Assembly (NCBI GenBank): GCA_003242675.1
Contig: QGVE01000006.1
Span: 1-45,626 of the forward strand
DNA from: Bacillota bacterium
GTDB taxonomy: Bacteria; Bacillota_E; Symbiobacteriia; Symbiobacteriales; Symbiobacteriaceae
Length of the DNA: 45,626 nucleotides
Reading direction: 5' to 3'
Shown: piece by piece, positions 1 through 11,017 of the stretch
Position numbering within the stretch: the stretch's first letter is position 1
Layout of the letters: every line of letters starts with the position of its first letter
The notes under the pieces: model-generated
The model's input: only the letters and a program-made list of their open reading frames with translations
Told to the model about the DNA's origin: nothing
The model's database searches: none
Translations under genes and position numbers: made by a program

Positions 1-1352
1 TTCGGGGTCCGCCGCGCAGGGCCCGGGCTTCCCGCCGCCGACGGCAGCGGCCACGGCCCGCAGGACGCCCGCCGTCTCCGCCGGCTTCAGGGCGATCCGG
101 GCGTGGCGGCTCCGGTAGTGCGGCAGCACCGACCCGATCGCGGCGACCTTCGCCAGCTTGCGCTCGACCTTGTAACGGATGCGCAGGTCCATCACCGGCG
201 CCGTCTCCGCCGGGTCGGCGTCGACGATGAGGATCACGTCGGCGGCGGAGAGGTCGGTCTGCCGGCCGGCGTACGCCCCGACCGAGGCCGCGATCCGGCC
301 GTCCACCCGGTGGTCGACGTTGTTGGTCTGCAGCACCAGGCGGGCGAACTTGGCGAGCAGGTACGCCTCCTCATTCGCCAGCTTCCCGCCGCCGATGACG
401 CCGAAGCCCCGGCCGCCCTTGGCGGCGGCGACCGCCTTGAACCGGTCGGCGACGACCCGCAGCGCCTCGGCCCAGGTGACGGGCACAAACCGGCCGTCCT
501 TCTTGACCAGCGGGCGGGTGATCCGCTCCCTGTTCTGGAGATACTTGTAGTTGAACCGGCCCCGGTCGCAGAGCCAGCCGTTGTCAATCGCTTCGTTCTC
601 CCGCGCCGTGATGCGCAGGAGCTGGCCGTGCCGGTACTCCAGCCGCACGTTGCACCCGACCGAGCACCCGGTGCAGATCGCGTCGGCCTTGGAGAGGTCC
701 CAGGGGCGCGCCTTGAACCGGTACGGCTCGGAGGTCAGGGCGCCCACCGGGCACAGCTCGATGGTGTTGCCGCTGAAGTAGGAGTTGTACGCGTGGCCGT
801 CCATCGTCGTGATGACGTTCAGGTGGCCGCGATTTTCGATGATGAGGTTGCCCTCCGCGGCCACCTCGTCATCGAACCGGACGCAGCGGCGGCAGAGGAT
901 GCACCGCTCGTTGTCCAGGATGATGAAGTTGCCCAGCTCCACCGCCTTGTCCTTGCGGACCTTGGGGTCCTGCAGCCGGCTGGTGGCCGGCCCGTAGGCG
1001 AAGGTCAGGTCCTGCAGGTCGCACTCGCCGCCCTTGTCGCAGACCGGGCAGTCGAGGGGATGGTTGAGCAGCAGGAACTCCAGCACGCCCCGGCGCAGGT
1101 CGGCGACCCGCTCGGTCTGGGTGTGGACCACCATGCCGTCGCTGACCCGCGTGGTGCAGGCGGGCTGGGGCTTGGGCACCTTCTCGATCTCCACCAGGCA
1201 CATGCGGCAGACGCCCACCGGAGCCAGCTTCGGATGGTAGCAGAAGACCGGGATGTCGATCCCGACCTGCTTGGCCGCCTCCACGAGCAGCGTTCCCGGG
1301 GGAACCCGCGCGGTGCGACCATCGATCGTCACGGTGACCAGATTCTGCTCGC

Positions 1353-1356
<4 letters not shown>
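1..1356 (-). CDS. nuoG: NADH-quinone oxidoreductase subunit G (partial, 3' end outside window)
   Basis: This is the 75-kDa iron-sulfur subunit of the peripheral arm of complex I, which relays electrons from NuoE/F to the quinone site. The 452 residues visible carry the ligands of four clusters: a 2Fe-2S set (C39, C50, C53, C67), the His-ligated 4Fe-4S set (H99, C103, C106, C112), a 4Fe-4S set (C152, C155, C158, C202), and the extra N7-type set C228-x2-C231-x3-C235-x27-C263. The start of a molybdopterin-oxidoreductase-like domain follows. The GTG start at 1356 overlaps the nuoF stop as GTGA, which implies translational coupling. The frame is open to base 1, so the C-terminus lies outside the window. 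The N7 ligands occur in only some lineages of the family. Confidence 0.95.
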
Positions 1357-2630
<1,274 letters not shown>

Positions 2631-2645
2631 GTCTCTGCCTCCTCT

Positions 2646-3413
2646 TCACTCGCCCTCAACCGATCGGGAGCCCTCGCCGGCGGAACCGGCCGGGGCTTCG
2701 GGGGAGGGCTGTTCGGCAGGCCCGGCCGCCGGGGCTTCCGCTCCGGCGCCGGGGGCAGGATCGCCGGGCGAACCGGCCGCCCCGGCAGCGGAAGGCGCAG
2801 GCTCGACGAAGCCCGGCCACTCGTCCTGGCTCTCGCCGTTCATCAGCGGCAGCTTCTCCAGGAACCGATCCGGGCCCTCGCCGGAGCGCAGCGCGGCGAC
2901 CAGGGCGTCGAACTTCTCCGGCGTGAGCTTCACCACGTACTCGCCGTCGACCTGGATGACCGGCGCCAGGTCGCAGGCCGCCAGGCACTCGCCGGTCACC
3001 TCCAGCGTGATCAGCCCGTCCGGCGTCGTCTCGCCGACCTTGATGCCCAGGGTCTCCTCCATGTGCTTCACCAGCTTGTCGCCGCCGGCCAGCAGGTGGC
3101 AGGCCATGTTGCCGCACACCGTGATCAGGTACTTGCCGACGGGCTGCCGCCGGAACATGGTGTAGAACGAGCAGACCGACTGCACATAGGCGGGCGGCAC
3201 GCCGCAGATCTCGGCCACCGCCTCGATGTCGGACTGGGCGATGAACCGGCCTTCCCGCTCGCGCATGGCCAGGTGGAGCAGCGGCAGGATGGCCGACCGC
3301 TCCCGGCCCTCGGGGTACCGGCGGAGGATCGCCTCCACCTCTTCCCGGCAGGTCTCGGGCCAGCGGGGCGGGTGGACCTCCTGAATCGTTGCCTTGCGCG
3401 CGTCTTGAGCCAT
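2646..3413 (-). CDS. nuoE: NADH-quinone oxidoreductase subunit E with a Pro/Ala-rich C-terminal tail
   Basis: NuoE is the 24-kDa thioredoxin-fold subunit that holds the 2Fe-2S cluster N1a beside NuoF. The ligands are the standard C100-x4-C105 and C143-x3-C147. The family domain ends near residue 190. The remaining roughly 60 residues (195-255) are almost entirely Pro, Ala, Gly, Ser and Glu, look disordered, and make the protein longer than the usual 160-180 residues. The ATG at 3413 directly follows the nuoD stop (TAAATG), with GGAGGTGG about 8 nt upstream. The tail has no frame break and keeps the base composition of its neighbours, so I read it as genuine. Confidence 0.93.
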   Translation of the reverse strand: MAQDARKATIQEVHPPRWPETCREEVEAILRRYPEGRERSAILPLLHLAMREREGRFIAQSDIEAVAEICGVPPAYVQSVCSFYTMFRRQPVGKYLITVCGNMACHLLAGGDKLVKHMEETLGIKVGETTPDGLITLEVTGECLAACDLAPVIQVDGEYVVKLTPEKFDALVAALRSGEGPDRFLEKLPLMNGESQDEWPGFVEPAPSAAGAAGSPGDPAPGAGAEAPAAGPAEQPSPEAPAGSAGEGSRSVEGE

Positions 3414-4631
3414 TTACCGGTCCACCTCCCCAAACACGGGATCGATGCTGGCGATCGCGCCGACCATGTCCGAGAGCAGGTAGCCCTCCAGGAGCACGGG
3501 CAGCGAGTAGACGGCGTAAAACGAAGGCGGACGGACCCGCACCCGCATCGGCTTGTTCCCGCCGTCGGAGACGACGTAGAAGCCGATCTCGCCGCGGGGC
3601 GACTCGATCGCCACGTACACCTCGCCCGCCGGCACGTCGAACCCGTGATGCACCAGCTTGAAGTGGTGGATCAGGGCCTCCATGGAGTGCCGCAGCTCCT
3701 GCTTGGGCGGCAGCACCAGCTTCCGGTCGTCGATGATGTGCCGGTCATCCCAGGGCAGGTTGTCCAGCGCCTGGCGGATGATCTTCAGCGACTCGAACAT
3801 CTCGTCGAAGGTGATCGCCACCCGCGACCAGGAGTCGCCGTCGGTGTACACGGGCACCTTGAAGTCGTAGTTCTCGTAACCCAGGTACGGGTAGTACTTG
3901 CGCACGTCGTAGTCCGAGCCCGTCACGCGCAGGTTGCGGCCGGTGAGGCCGTAGCGCAGGGCCTGCTCGTAGGTGATGACGCTCACGCCCTTGGCCCGGT
4001 CCACGAAGACCGGGTTGTAGAGCATGACGTCCCGCAGCTCCTCGATGCGGCCGGGGGCGATCTTCAGGAACTCCTCGACCATCTCCTTGAAGTTGTGCGG
4101 CAGGTCGTAGGCCAGGCCGCCCACCCGGATGTAGCTCGGGTTCATGCGCTGGCCGGTGGTGTGCTCGAAGATGTCGAGGATGCGGTCGCGGAGCTCAAAG
4201 GCCCAGAAGATCGGCGTGCCGATGTTGCCGTAGTCCAGGCCGCCGGTGCCGAGCCCCACCAGGTGGGAGGCGATGCGGTTCAGCTCCAGCAGGATGACGC
4301 GCGCGACCCGGGCCTTCTCGGGGATGCGGTCCTCGATCCCCAGGAGCTTCTCCACCGCCAGCACGTACCCGGTGTTGTTGGAGATCGGCGACAGGTAGTC
4401 CATCCGGTCGATGACCGTCGTCGCCTGGTTCCAGGTGAGGTGCTCGGCGGTCTTCTCGATGCCGGTGTGCAGGAAGCCCGTCTCCGGCTCCGCCTTGACC
4501 ACGGTCTCGCCCTCGAGCTCCAGCTTCACCCGCAGGACGCCGTGCGTGGCAGGGTGATGCGGGCCGATGGAGAGCGTCATGCGCTCAGGGCGCTGCTCCT
4601 CCTCCAGGTTCAGGTCCTCTGCCATGCTCAC
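3414..4631 (-). CDS. nuoD: NADH-quinone oxidoreductase subunit D (49 kDa)
   Basis: NuoD shapes the quinone-binding cavity together with NuoB. The 405 residues match the hydrogenase-large-subunit-derived family from end to end, including the HHPATHG motif at 25-31 that lines the quinone pocket. I chose the GTG at 4631 because AAGGAG lies 6 nt upstream. An in-frame ATG two codons later (4625) would put that site 12 nt away. The gene is one base downstream of the nuoC stop and runs directly into nuoE. NuoC and NuoD are separate proteins here, unlike the fused NuoCD of enterobacteria. Confidence 0.95.
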   Translation of the reverse strand: MSMAEDLNLEEEQRPERMTLSIGPHHPATHGVLRVKLELEGETVVKAEPETGFLHTGIEKTAEHLTWNQATTVIDRMDYLSPISNNTGYVLAVEKLLGIEDRIPEKARVARVILLELNRIASHLVGLGTGGLDYGNIGTPIFWAFELRDRILDIFEHTTGQRMNPSYIRVGGLAYDLPHNFKEMVEEFLKIAPGRIEELRDVMLYNPVFVDRAKGVSVITYEQALRYGLTGRNLRVTGSDYDVRKYYPYLGYENYDFKVPVYTDGDSWSRVAITFDEMFESLKIIRQALDNLPWDDRHIIDDRKLVLPPKQELRHSMEALIHHFKLVHHGFDVPAGEVYVAIESPRGEIGFYVVSDGGNKPMRVRVRPPSFYAVYSLPVLLEGYLLSDMVGAIASIDPVFGEVDR

Positions 4632-4632
4632 C

Positions 4633-5235
4633 CTACTCTCCTTCCTTGGCGGGCTCCGTCTCGACGAACGGGTGGTACCGGTTCTCGTCGGCGGGCAGCT
4701 CGGGGTTGATCAGGGCGCGCGGCCCGCGCAGCGGGTAGTCGCGGCGCAGCGGGTGGCCCTCCCAGTCGTCGGGGTTGAGGATGCGCTTCAGGTTGGGATG
4801 GCCGACGATATTGAGGCCGAACTGGTCCCAGATCTCCCGCTCCGCCGGGTTGGCCATCTCCCAGATGTGGCTGAGGCTCTGGATGGGATCCTTCTCCGAC
4901 AGCTTCACCCGCACCCGGATCATGCCGAGCCCCTTCTCGCCCTTGGGGTCCTTCTCCGGCATCTCCCGCAGGTGGTAGACCAGCTCAAAGCGCGGCTCCC
5001 GCTTGGGCCAGTAGTCGGCCGCGGTGATGTCGACGAGCATGTGGAAGCCCCGCTCTTTCAGCCACCGGGCCACGGGCTCGTGCACGTCGGGGGCGACGTA
5101 GACCTGGGGAATCTGGTCGTTGCTCGGGGGGATCCGCTCCACCTTGCCGGGAAAGGCCTCCATCAGAGCGGGGATGATCTCGTTGTTCACGCGCTCACGG
5201 GCGGCCGCCAGCCGCTCCTGGATGTTACTCGCCAC
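4633..5235 (-). CDS. nuoC: NADH-quinone oxidoreductase subunit C (30 kDa)
   Basis: NuoC is the 30-kDa scaffold subunit on the side of the NuoB/D core. The protein shows the family signature around ERExWDQFGL and the GHPxLxRIL region, then the RRDYPL stretch near the C-terminus. The reading frame is open back to 5280, but that would overlap nuoB by 56 bp. A GTG at 5235 gives a 200-residue protein with a GGGGAGG site 11 nt upstream and only a short overlap with the nuoB stop. I prefer this start. It remains an inference, since an ATG at 5262 is also in frame. Confidence 0.92.
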   Translation of the reverse strand: MASNIQERLAAARERVNNEIIPALMEAFPGKVERIPPSNDQIPQVYVAPDVHEPVARWLKERGFHMLVDITAADYWPKREPRFELVYHLREMPEKDPKGEKGLGMIRVRVKLSEKDPIQSLSHIWEMANPAEREIWDQFGLNIVGHPNLKRILNPDDWEGHPLRRDYPLRGPRALINPELPADENRYHPFVETEPAKEGE

Positions 5236-5728
5236 GGACGATGATGCCTCCCCTCGGATCATCCCGGCGGATACGCTCACGCAGCTTCTGCACCGCGTAG
5301 ATCACGGCCTCGGGGGTCGGCGGGCAGCCGGGGATATAGATGTCCACCGGGAGCAGGTTGTCGACGCCCTGCATGATGGCGTAGTTGTCGAAGATGCCGC
5401 CGGAGGAAGCGCATGCGCCCATCGCCACGACCCACTTGGGCTCCAGCATCTGGCTGTAGACCCGCTTGATGACCGGGGCCATCTTGTTGGACACGCGGCC
5501 GGAGATGAAGATCAGGTCCGCCTGGCGTGGCGATGCCCGGAACGCCTCGGAGCCGAAGCGGGCGATGTCGTAGCGCGGGCCCGAGGCGAGATTCATCATC
5601 TCGATCGCGCAGCAGGCGAGGCCGAACGTCAGCGGCCAGATCGAGTTGGACTGCGCCCAGCGCAGGAACGAGTCCACCGTGGTGGTCACGAAGCCACCCT
5701 GTTCCAGGAAAACGCCGTCCCCCTTCAT
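5225..5728 (-). CDS. nuoB: NADH-quinone oxidoreductase subunit B (cluster N2)
   Basis: NuoB binds the terminal 4Fe-4S cluster N2 that reduces quinone. All four ligands are present: the tandem C39-C40 in GLACC, C106 in MGACASSGG and C135 in PGCPPTPE. Starting at the ATG at 5728 gives 167 residues and a classic ATGA overlap with the nuoA stop, with GGGAGG upstream. The frame extends 9 codons further to 5755, but that start would sit inside nuoA. The order A-B-C-D and tight spacing show a single translationally coupled transcript. Confidence 0.95.
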   Translation of the reverse strand: MKGDGVFLEQGGFVTTTVDSFLRWAQSNSIWPLTFGLACCAIEMMNLASGPRYDIARFGSEAFRASPRQADLIFISGRVSNKMAPVIKRVYSQMLEPKWVVAMGACASSGGIFDNYAIMQGVDNLLPVDIYIPGCPPTPEAVIYAVQKLRERIRRDDPRGGIIVRGE

Positions 5729-6078
5729 CGCCAGTCGAAGCCTCCCTTCTTCCACACGTAGGCGTACCCGATGGCCAGGACGACCATGAAGGCGATCATC
5801 TCCGCCAGGCCGAAGGCGCCCAGCTGGCGCAGGTTGACCGCCCAGGGATAGAACGACGCCGCCTCGACGTCGAAGATGACGAACAGCATCGCCACGAGGT
5901 AGAACTTCACCGGGAAGCGCCCGGCAAACGGCGCTGTGGGGTAACCGGACTCATAAGGCTGCAACTTGTACGGTTCCGGCTTCTTGCGCCCAAAGCTGGT
6001 GCCCAGGACGCTCATGGCCGCGGCGAACAGCAGCGCGACCAGGAGGTAGATGAGCACGGGCAGATAGGGATGAACCAT
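5725..6078 (-). CDS. nuoA: NADH-quinone oxidoreductase subunit A (membrane)
   Basis: NuoA is a small membrane subunit at the junction of the peripheral and membrane arms. The protein has 117 residues with three hydrophobic segments at about 5-27, 60-80 and 86-107. The conserved loop between the first two carries the KxxPYESG-type motif (LQPYESGY). The ATG at 6078 has GAAGGAGG 7 nt upstream. An in-frame extension to 6111 adds 11 residues with no better site. It is the first gene of the operon, about 130 nt downstream of a clear promoter. Confidence 0.94.
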   Translation of the reverse strand: MVHPYLPVLIYLLVALLFAAAMSVLGTSFGRKKPEPYKLQPYESGYPTAPFAGRFPVKFYLVAMLFVIFDVEAASFYPWAVNLRQLGAFGLAEMIAFMVVLAIGYAYVWKKGGFDWR

Positions 6079-6155
6079 GCGCCAGCCTCCTTCTGGTGAC
6101 AATCCGCACACAAGAGGGCCAACGGCCTAAGCTTGTGAACGATAGCACGTAGGTG

Positions 6156-6180
6156 GGGCCAGGGATGCCAGAGCTGGCCC
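6156..6180 (-). promoter_or_regulatory. Stem-loop in the nuo leader
   Basis: A perfect 7-bp inverted repeat (GGGCCAG / CTGGCCC, 11-nt loop) lies between the nuo promoter and nuoA. It is not followed by a T-run, so it looks like an RNA structure in the leader or an operator, not a terminator. The rest of the gap between nuoA and the upstream gene (6245-6358) shows nothing further that I can recognise. Confidence 0.4.
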
Positions 6181-6214
6181 GACGGGTGAAAAAGTAGGAC
6201 CGACCCTCCTAGAC

Positions 6215-6244
6215 AGTATACCAAGGTGCCATGTAAAATGTCAT
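6215..6244 (-). promoter_or_regulatory. Promoter of the nuo operon (sigma-A type, extended -10)
   Basis: Read on the minus strand, an ATGACA -35 (6239-6244) is followed after 18 bp by TATACT (6215-6220). The -10 is preceded by TGG, giving an extended -10 element. Both hexamers match the consensus at five of six positions. It lies in a relatively AT-rich patch of an otherwise GC-rich gap and points into nuoA, leaving a leader of about 130 nt. Confidence 0.7.
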
Positions 6245-6358
6245 CCTTTATGTGAATGGGATCCCAAGCAAAAGACGGGGTCGGGGCCGCCGCAAGTGCT
6301 GGACCGCGTCTCGCCGAAGCCTCCCATCTTAGACTGTCGAACAAGATACATGTTACCG

Positions 6359-7567
6359 TTAATGACCCAATATATTCAAGTTCAACTGCCATTCCAGTTC
6401 CACCAGCGCGACCAGCCCCCGGTACACCCGGTCCAGCCAGGTGGCCTTTGGCATCGCCTCGGCCGCCACCAGGTCCACCCGCCGCTGAGCGCCCCCGGGC
6501 AGGGGCACCCACGCCGTCCCGACCACCTGGCCTTCCCGCAGCGGCGCCCGCAGGGAGCCCAGCAGGTCCACCTGCACCGCGGGCAACGCCCCGCCCTTCC
6601 GGGGCACCACCACCGCCAGCGGGTCGCGCAGGGCGACCGGCACCGCCCGCCGCTTTCCGCCCCGCACGGGCAGGTGCAGCAGCACCTCGCCGGACCCGCC
6701 CAGCCGCGCCAGCGCAAAGTTCCGGAAGCCCCACTCCAGGAGGGCGGTGGACTCCCGCCACCGGTTGGAGGCGTTCAGCACCACGGCAATGAGCTTCTGG
6801 CCGTCGCGGGTGGCGCTGGCGATCAGGCACGCCCCCGCCGCCGCCGTGGTGCCCGTCTTCACCCCGTCGGCGCCCGGCAGACCGCCGCGCAGGAGCCGGT
6901 TGGTGTTGTACAGCACCACCTCGCGGCCGAGCTCCTCGTACGTCAGCGCCTTCTCCGGGGTGGCGACGATCTCCGCCAACAGCGGGTTCTGCAGGGCAGC
7001 CCGGGTGATCACCGCCAGGTCGTAGGCGGTGCTCAGGTGGTCGGGATGGGTGAGCCCGTGGGGGTTGACGAAGTGGGAGTTGCGGGCGCCGAGGCGCCAC
7101 GCCCGCTCGTTCATCAGGTCGGCGAACGCCTCCACCGACCCGGCGATGGCCTCGGCGATCGCCACGGCGGCGTCGTTGCCCGAGAGCATCAGCAGCCCGT
7201 GCACCAGGTCGTAGAGGGTGTGGACCTCCCCCTCCCGCAGGTGCATCGAGCTGCCCGGGGTCTGCGCCGCCCGCTTCGAGATCGTCACCCGGGCGTCCAG
7301 GTCGCCCCGCTCCAGTGCGATGAGCGCCGTCAGCACCTTGGTGGTGCTGGCCGGATGAAGCCGCATGTGGGCGTTTTTCTCCCACAGCACGTCGCCGGTC
7401 GTGGCGTCCATCAGGATCGCGCCGTGGGCCCAGAGGCTCGGCGGCGATTCGACCACGTCGCGGTAGTGCTCGACCAGCGGCTGCGGCGCCGCCAGCGCCT
7501 CCCCACTCGGAAGCGCCAGCAGCAGCGCGGCGACCGCGGCAGCGACCACCCGGCGGACGCAGTTCAC
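6359..7567 (-). CDS. dacF: D-alanyl-D-alanine carboxypeptidase (DacF/PBP5 family)
   Basis: This serine DD-carboxypeptidase trims the terminal D-Ala of peptidoglycan stem peptides outside the membrane. The 402 residues begin with a signal peptide (hydrophobic stretch 7-20, cleavage near ALA-AP). They carry the three penicillin-binding motifs: STTK at 74-77 with the nucleophile S74, SGN at 129-131 and KTGT at 237-240. A C-terminal PBP5-type domain and a final hydrophobic stretch (VALVELEWQ) follow. The GTG at 7567 has GGAGGTGG about 7 nt upstream. The name dacF is used for the sporulation-related homologue in Bacillus; dacA or dacB remain possible. Confidence 0.9.
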   Translation of the reverse strand: MNCVRRVVAAAVAALLLALPSGEALAAPQPLVEHYRDVVESPPSLWAHGAILMDATTGDVLWEKNAHMRLHPASTTKVLTALIALERGDLDARVTISKRAAQTPGSSMHLREGEVHTLYDLVHGLLMLSGNDAAVAIAEAIAGSVEAFADLMNERAWRLGARNSHFVNPHGLTHPDHLSTAYDLAVITRAALQNPLLAEIVATPEKALTYEELGREVVLYNTNRLLRGGLPGADGVKTGTTAAAGACLIASATRDGQKLIAVVLNASNRWRESTALLEWGFRNFALARLGGSGEVLLHLPVRGGKRRAVPVALRDPLAVVVPRKGGALPAVQVDLLGSLRAPLREGQVVGTAWVPLPGGAQRRVDLVAAEAMPKATWLDRVYRGLVALVELEWQLNLNILGH

Positions 7568-7653
7568 AAAACACCACCTCCACGGGCGTAGTATGGTGCG
7601 GTGCGCTGCGCGGCTAACCGCGCCATCTCCCGGCTGAATCGCCTGAACATGGA

Positions 7654-7679
7654 GCGTCCGGCCCCGCAGGGCCGGACGC
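7654..7679 (-). terminator. Strong hairpin downstream of the RodZ-like gene
   Basis: A perfect 11-bp stem with a 4-nt loop (GCGTCCGGCCC / GGGCCGGACGC) begins 18 bp after the stop of the RodZ-like gene. No T-run follows it, so it may act as a weak or Rho-assisted terminator, or as a 3' stability element. Confidence 0.5.
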
Positions 7680-7696
7680 GTTATGACAAAATGCCG

Positions 7697-8635
7697 TCAC
7701 TGCGATTCGCTTTCGGTCTTGATGCGCAGACCGTACGGGCCGCCCGCCTTGAGGCCGTAATCCACCGGCTGGCCGTTGATGGTCAGCGAAAAGCTGTCCA
7801 CATTGCCCAGCCACACCCGGAACGCCTGGCCCTGAAACTCAACCGTGCCGCTCGCCATGGCGTAGTACAGCGGCTCGTCGTTCGGGCCGTACACTTCGAG
7901 CCACGTGGGAGCGGCGAAGTTCAGCCGCAGGTCGATCGTGGGCGCGGCGACCGCGATGTCAATGTAGCGACCCTGCAGCGCTCCCACCGTGATGACGGGC
8001 CCCTCCGGTTTCTGCTGCTCGGGCGGGGGCGCCGGCTCCGGTTCGGGCTCGGGCTCCGTCTGGGGCTCCGGCTCCTGGGCCGTGGGCTCGGGCTCCTGCA
8101 CGACAGAAGCATCCGGCGGGGTCGGGGCGTCCGCCTGCAGCCCCCAGAGCCAGTAGCCGAGCCCCGCCAGCGGCAGGAGGACGACCAGGGCGACCATGAG
8201 CCGCCGGACAAGGTAGACGCCCGGGCCCGGGCCGCCGCGGCGCCGCTTGGCCCGGCTCCGGCTCGCGCGGCGGGGAGGCGTGACGAAGGCCGGCTGCCGG
8301 TATTCCGTGGCCGGGCGGGCCGCCGCGCTGGCCACGGCCGCTTCCGGCTCACGGGCGGGAGCCTCGGCCGGAGTGCCGTTGGAGGCGCCCTCGGCGCTCG
8401 GCCGCGCCTTCAGCGCCTTGTACTCCTCCACCAGGGCATCGCCGTCCAGGCCGAGGAAGTTGCCGTAGCTCCGCAGGAAGCCCTTGACGTAGACCTCGCC
8501 CGGGATGAGGTCTGTCCGCCCGGTCTCCAGCGCCTCCAGGTACTTCCTGCGGATGCGGGTCTCCTCCTCCACTTCCTCGAGCGTGAGCCCTTTGGCCATC
8601 CGGGCCGCCTTCAGGCGCCGGCCGATCTCCTCCAT
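7697..8635 (-). CDS. RodZ-like membrane protein (N-terminal helix-turn-helix, DUF4115)
   Basis: RodZ proteins link the MreB cytoskeleton to the cell-wall machinery. The 312 residues start with an HTH_25/Xre-type domain (about 1-70, beginning EEIGRRLKAARMAKGLTLEEV). Next come a basic linker, one transmembrane helix (about 160-180, ending GYWLWGL) and a periplasmic Pro/Glu repeat linker dominated by PEPE units. A C-terminal beta domain of DUF4115 type ends the protein. The ATG at 8635 has GGGAGG 8 nt upstream. The longer frame uses a TTG at 8662 without a better site. The gene stands apart from mre genes in this window, beside a nicotinamidase. Confidence 0.85.
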   Translation of the reverse strand: MEEIGRRLKAARMAKGLTLEEVEEETRIRRKYLEALETGRTDLIPGEVYVKGFLRSYGNFLGLDGDALVEEYKALKARPSAEGASNGTPAEAPAREPEAAVASAAARPATEYRQPAFVTPPRRASRSRAKRRRGGPGPGVYLVRRLMVALVVLLPLAGLGYWLWGLQADAPTPPDASVVQEPEPTAQEPEPQTEPEPEPEPAPPPEQQKPEGPVITVGALQGRYIDIAVAAPTIDLRLNFAAPTWLEVYGPNDEPLYYAMASGTVEFQGQAFRVWLGNVDSFSLTINGQPVDYGLKAGGPYGLRIKTESESQ

Positions 8636-8749
8636 ATCATCAACCTCCCGTTGCGGAGACAACCCGGGTGGTGCGCGCGACCTCCAGTTGCACCCATCTT
8701 CTCCAGCAACGGGCGAAATCCCTCCCAGCCTGTCACAGCTTTGTGAATA

Positions 8750-8785
8750 GGGGCGCCAAACGGGACAGCGCCCGCTGTGCGCCCC
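8750..8785 (-). terminator. Hairpin at the end of the nicotinamidase-like gene
   Basis: An outer 7-bp stem (GGGGCGC / GCGCCCC) encloses an inner 5-bp stem (ACAGC / GCTGT, loop GCCC), with an 8-nt bulge on one side. It overlaps the stop codon of the minus-strand gene. There is no T-run, so terminator function is uncertain. The rest of the 149-bp gap to the RodZ-like gene shows nothing else. Confidence 0.35.
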
Positions 8786-9477
8786 TAGTTCCCGCTCCCG
8801 GCCGGCACCACGATCCCGCCCGCCGCGGCGATCCGCTCCAGGCCCTGGCGGTGGCTCTCTTCATCGTAGGAGTCCACCAGCCGCTCATCGACCGTCACGC
8901 GGAAGCCGGCCCCCACGGCGGACTCCGCCGCCGCCAGGACGCAGACCGGCGTGATCAGGCCGCTGACGATGACCTCCTGCACCCCCTGCCCCTTCAGGAA
9001 CTCCAGCACCTGGACGCCCGTGCGGCCGATGAGGGCCGCGGGGCCCTTCATCACGCAGCCGTCCACCAGCCGGTAGGTGGGCTTCTGGATCAGGATCACG
9101 TCGTCGCCCAGCCGCTCAAAGGCGGCCCTGATCACGGCGGTGGGCTGCCACCCGGGCGTGCCGTACTCGCAGTGGGGCGGGTAGAGCTTCAGTTCCTCCC
9201 GGTAGGCCTCGAAGGCCTTGTCCATGTACGCCTCGAAGCGGTCCGGCCCCAACGTCTCCTGCAGCATTCGCCGGTACGTGACCAGGTGTTCGGGGTGATG
9301 CAGCGGCGGGTGGGTGTCGAGGGTCGCCACGACGAACCCGCCCTCGCGGTGCACCTCCTCCATCAGGTCGGCGATGTGCTGCATCTTGGGGTCCGACCGC
9401 CGGAAGCTGGTCAGGCTCCCCTGCTCGTCGTTGAAGTCGACCTGCGTGTCGATCACGAAAAGCGCTCGCTTGGCCAT
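8785..9477 (-). CDS. pncA: Isochorismatase-family cysteine hydrolase, probable nicotinamidase
   Basis: Nicotinamidases convert nicotinamide to nicotinate for NAD salvage. The 230 residues have the family catalytic triad D10, K132 and C179 (motifs VIDTQVDF, QKPTYR and GLITPVCV). A metal-binding-like cluster D54-x-H56 with H60/H61 is typical of nicotinamidases and absent from plain isochorismatases. The ATG at 9477 has GAGGAGGG 6 nt upstream. It sits 42 bp downstream of asnS and may share its transcript. A niacin-transporter-like gene occurs at 26087, consistent with salvage. Other amidase specificities of the family cannot be excluded. Confidence 0.75.
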   Translation of the reverse strand: MAKRALFVIDTQVDFNDEQGSLTSFRRSDPKMQHIADLMEEVHREGGFVVATLDTHPPLHHPEHLVTYRRMLQETLGPDRFEAYMDKAFEAYREELKLYPPHCEYGTPGWQPTAVIRAAFERLGDDVILIQKPTYRLVDGCVMKGPAALIGRTGVQVLEFLKGQGVQEVIVSGLITPVCVLAAAESAVGAGFRVTVDERLVDSYDEESHRQGLERIAAAGGIVVPAGSGN

Positions 9478-9519
9478 CGAGGCCCTCCTCTCCGTGTCCG
9501 AGTGGTCGCGCCGGCCCTC

Positions 9520-10833
<1,314 letters not shown>

Positions 10834-10873
10834 GACAGACGTTCCTCCTGCGGTGGGATCAGCATCTCCCCTG

Positions 10874-10882
10874 ATGATACCA
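10874..10882 (-). promoter_or_regulatory. Extended -10 promoter element of asnS
   Basis: On the minus strand TGG-TATCAT (five of six -10 matches, with the TGn extension) lies about 40 bp before the asnS ATG. No good -35 box is found 16-18 bp upstream, which is tolerable for an extended -10 promoter. I saw no T-box features in the short leader. Confidence 0.45.
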
Positions 10883-10970
10883 CGCGAGGCGTCGATCTGG
10901 AAAAGGAAGTGGCGACGTCTCGGCAAAATTCCGTGCCAGAAATGAATGGAGTCGAAACTAGGAGATAGGT

Positions 10971-10976
10971 TATAAT
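10971..10976 (+). promoter_or_regulatory. Candidate -10 box of the YkuD-like gene
   Basis: A perfect TATAAT lies 42 bp before the plus-strand ATG at 11018. No convincing -35 hexamer is present at 16-18 bp. The assignment rests on the hexamer, its position and the locally lower GC content. Confidence 0.35.
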
Positions 10977-11017
10977 CAAGACAAAATATGGAGTGAAGCA
11001 TCCGAGGAGGGAGCCCC

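Noticed and set aside
5236..5280. Upstream start of nuoC at 5280
   Set aside because: It would overlap nuoB by 56 bp and add residues not seen in the family. The GTG at 5235 has a strong site.
10834..11017. T-box leader for asnS
   Set aside because: The space between the likely transcript start and the ATG is about 35 nt, too short for a T-box, and no T-box core sequence is present.
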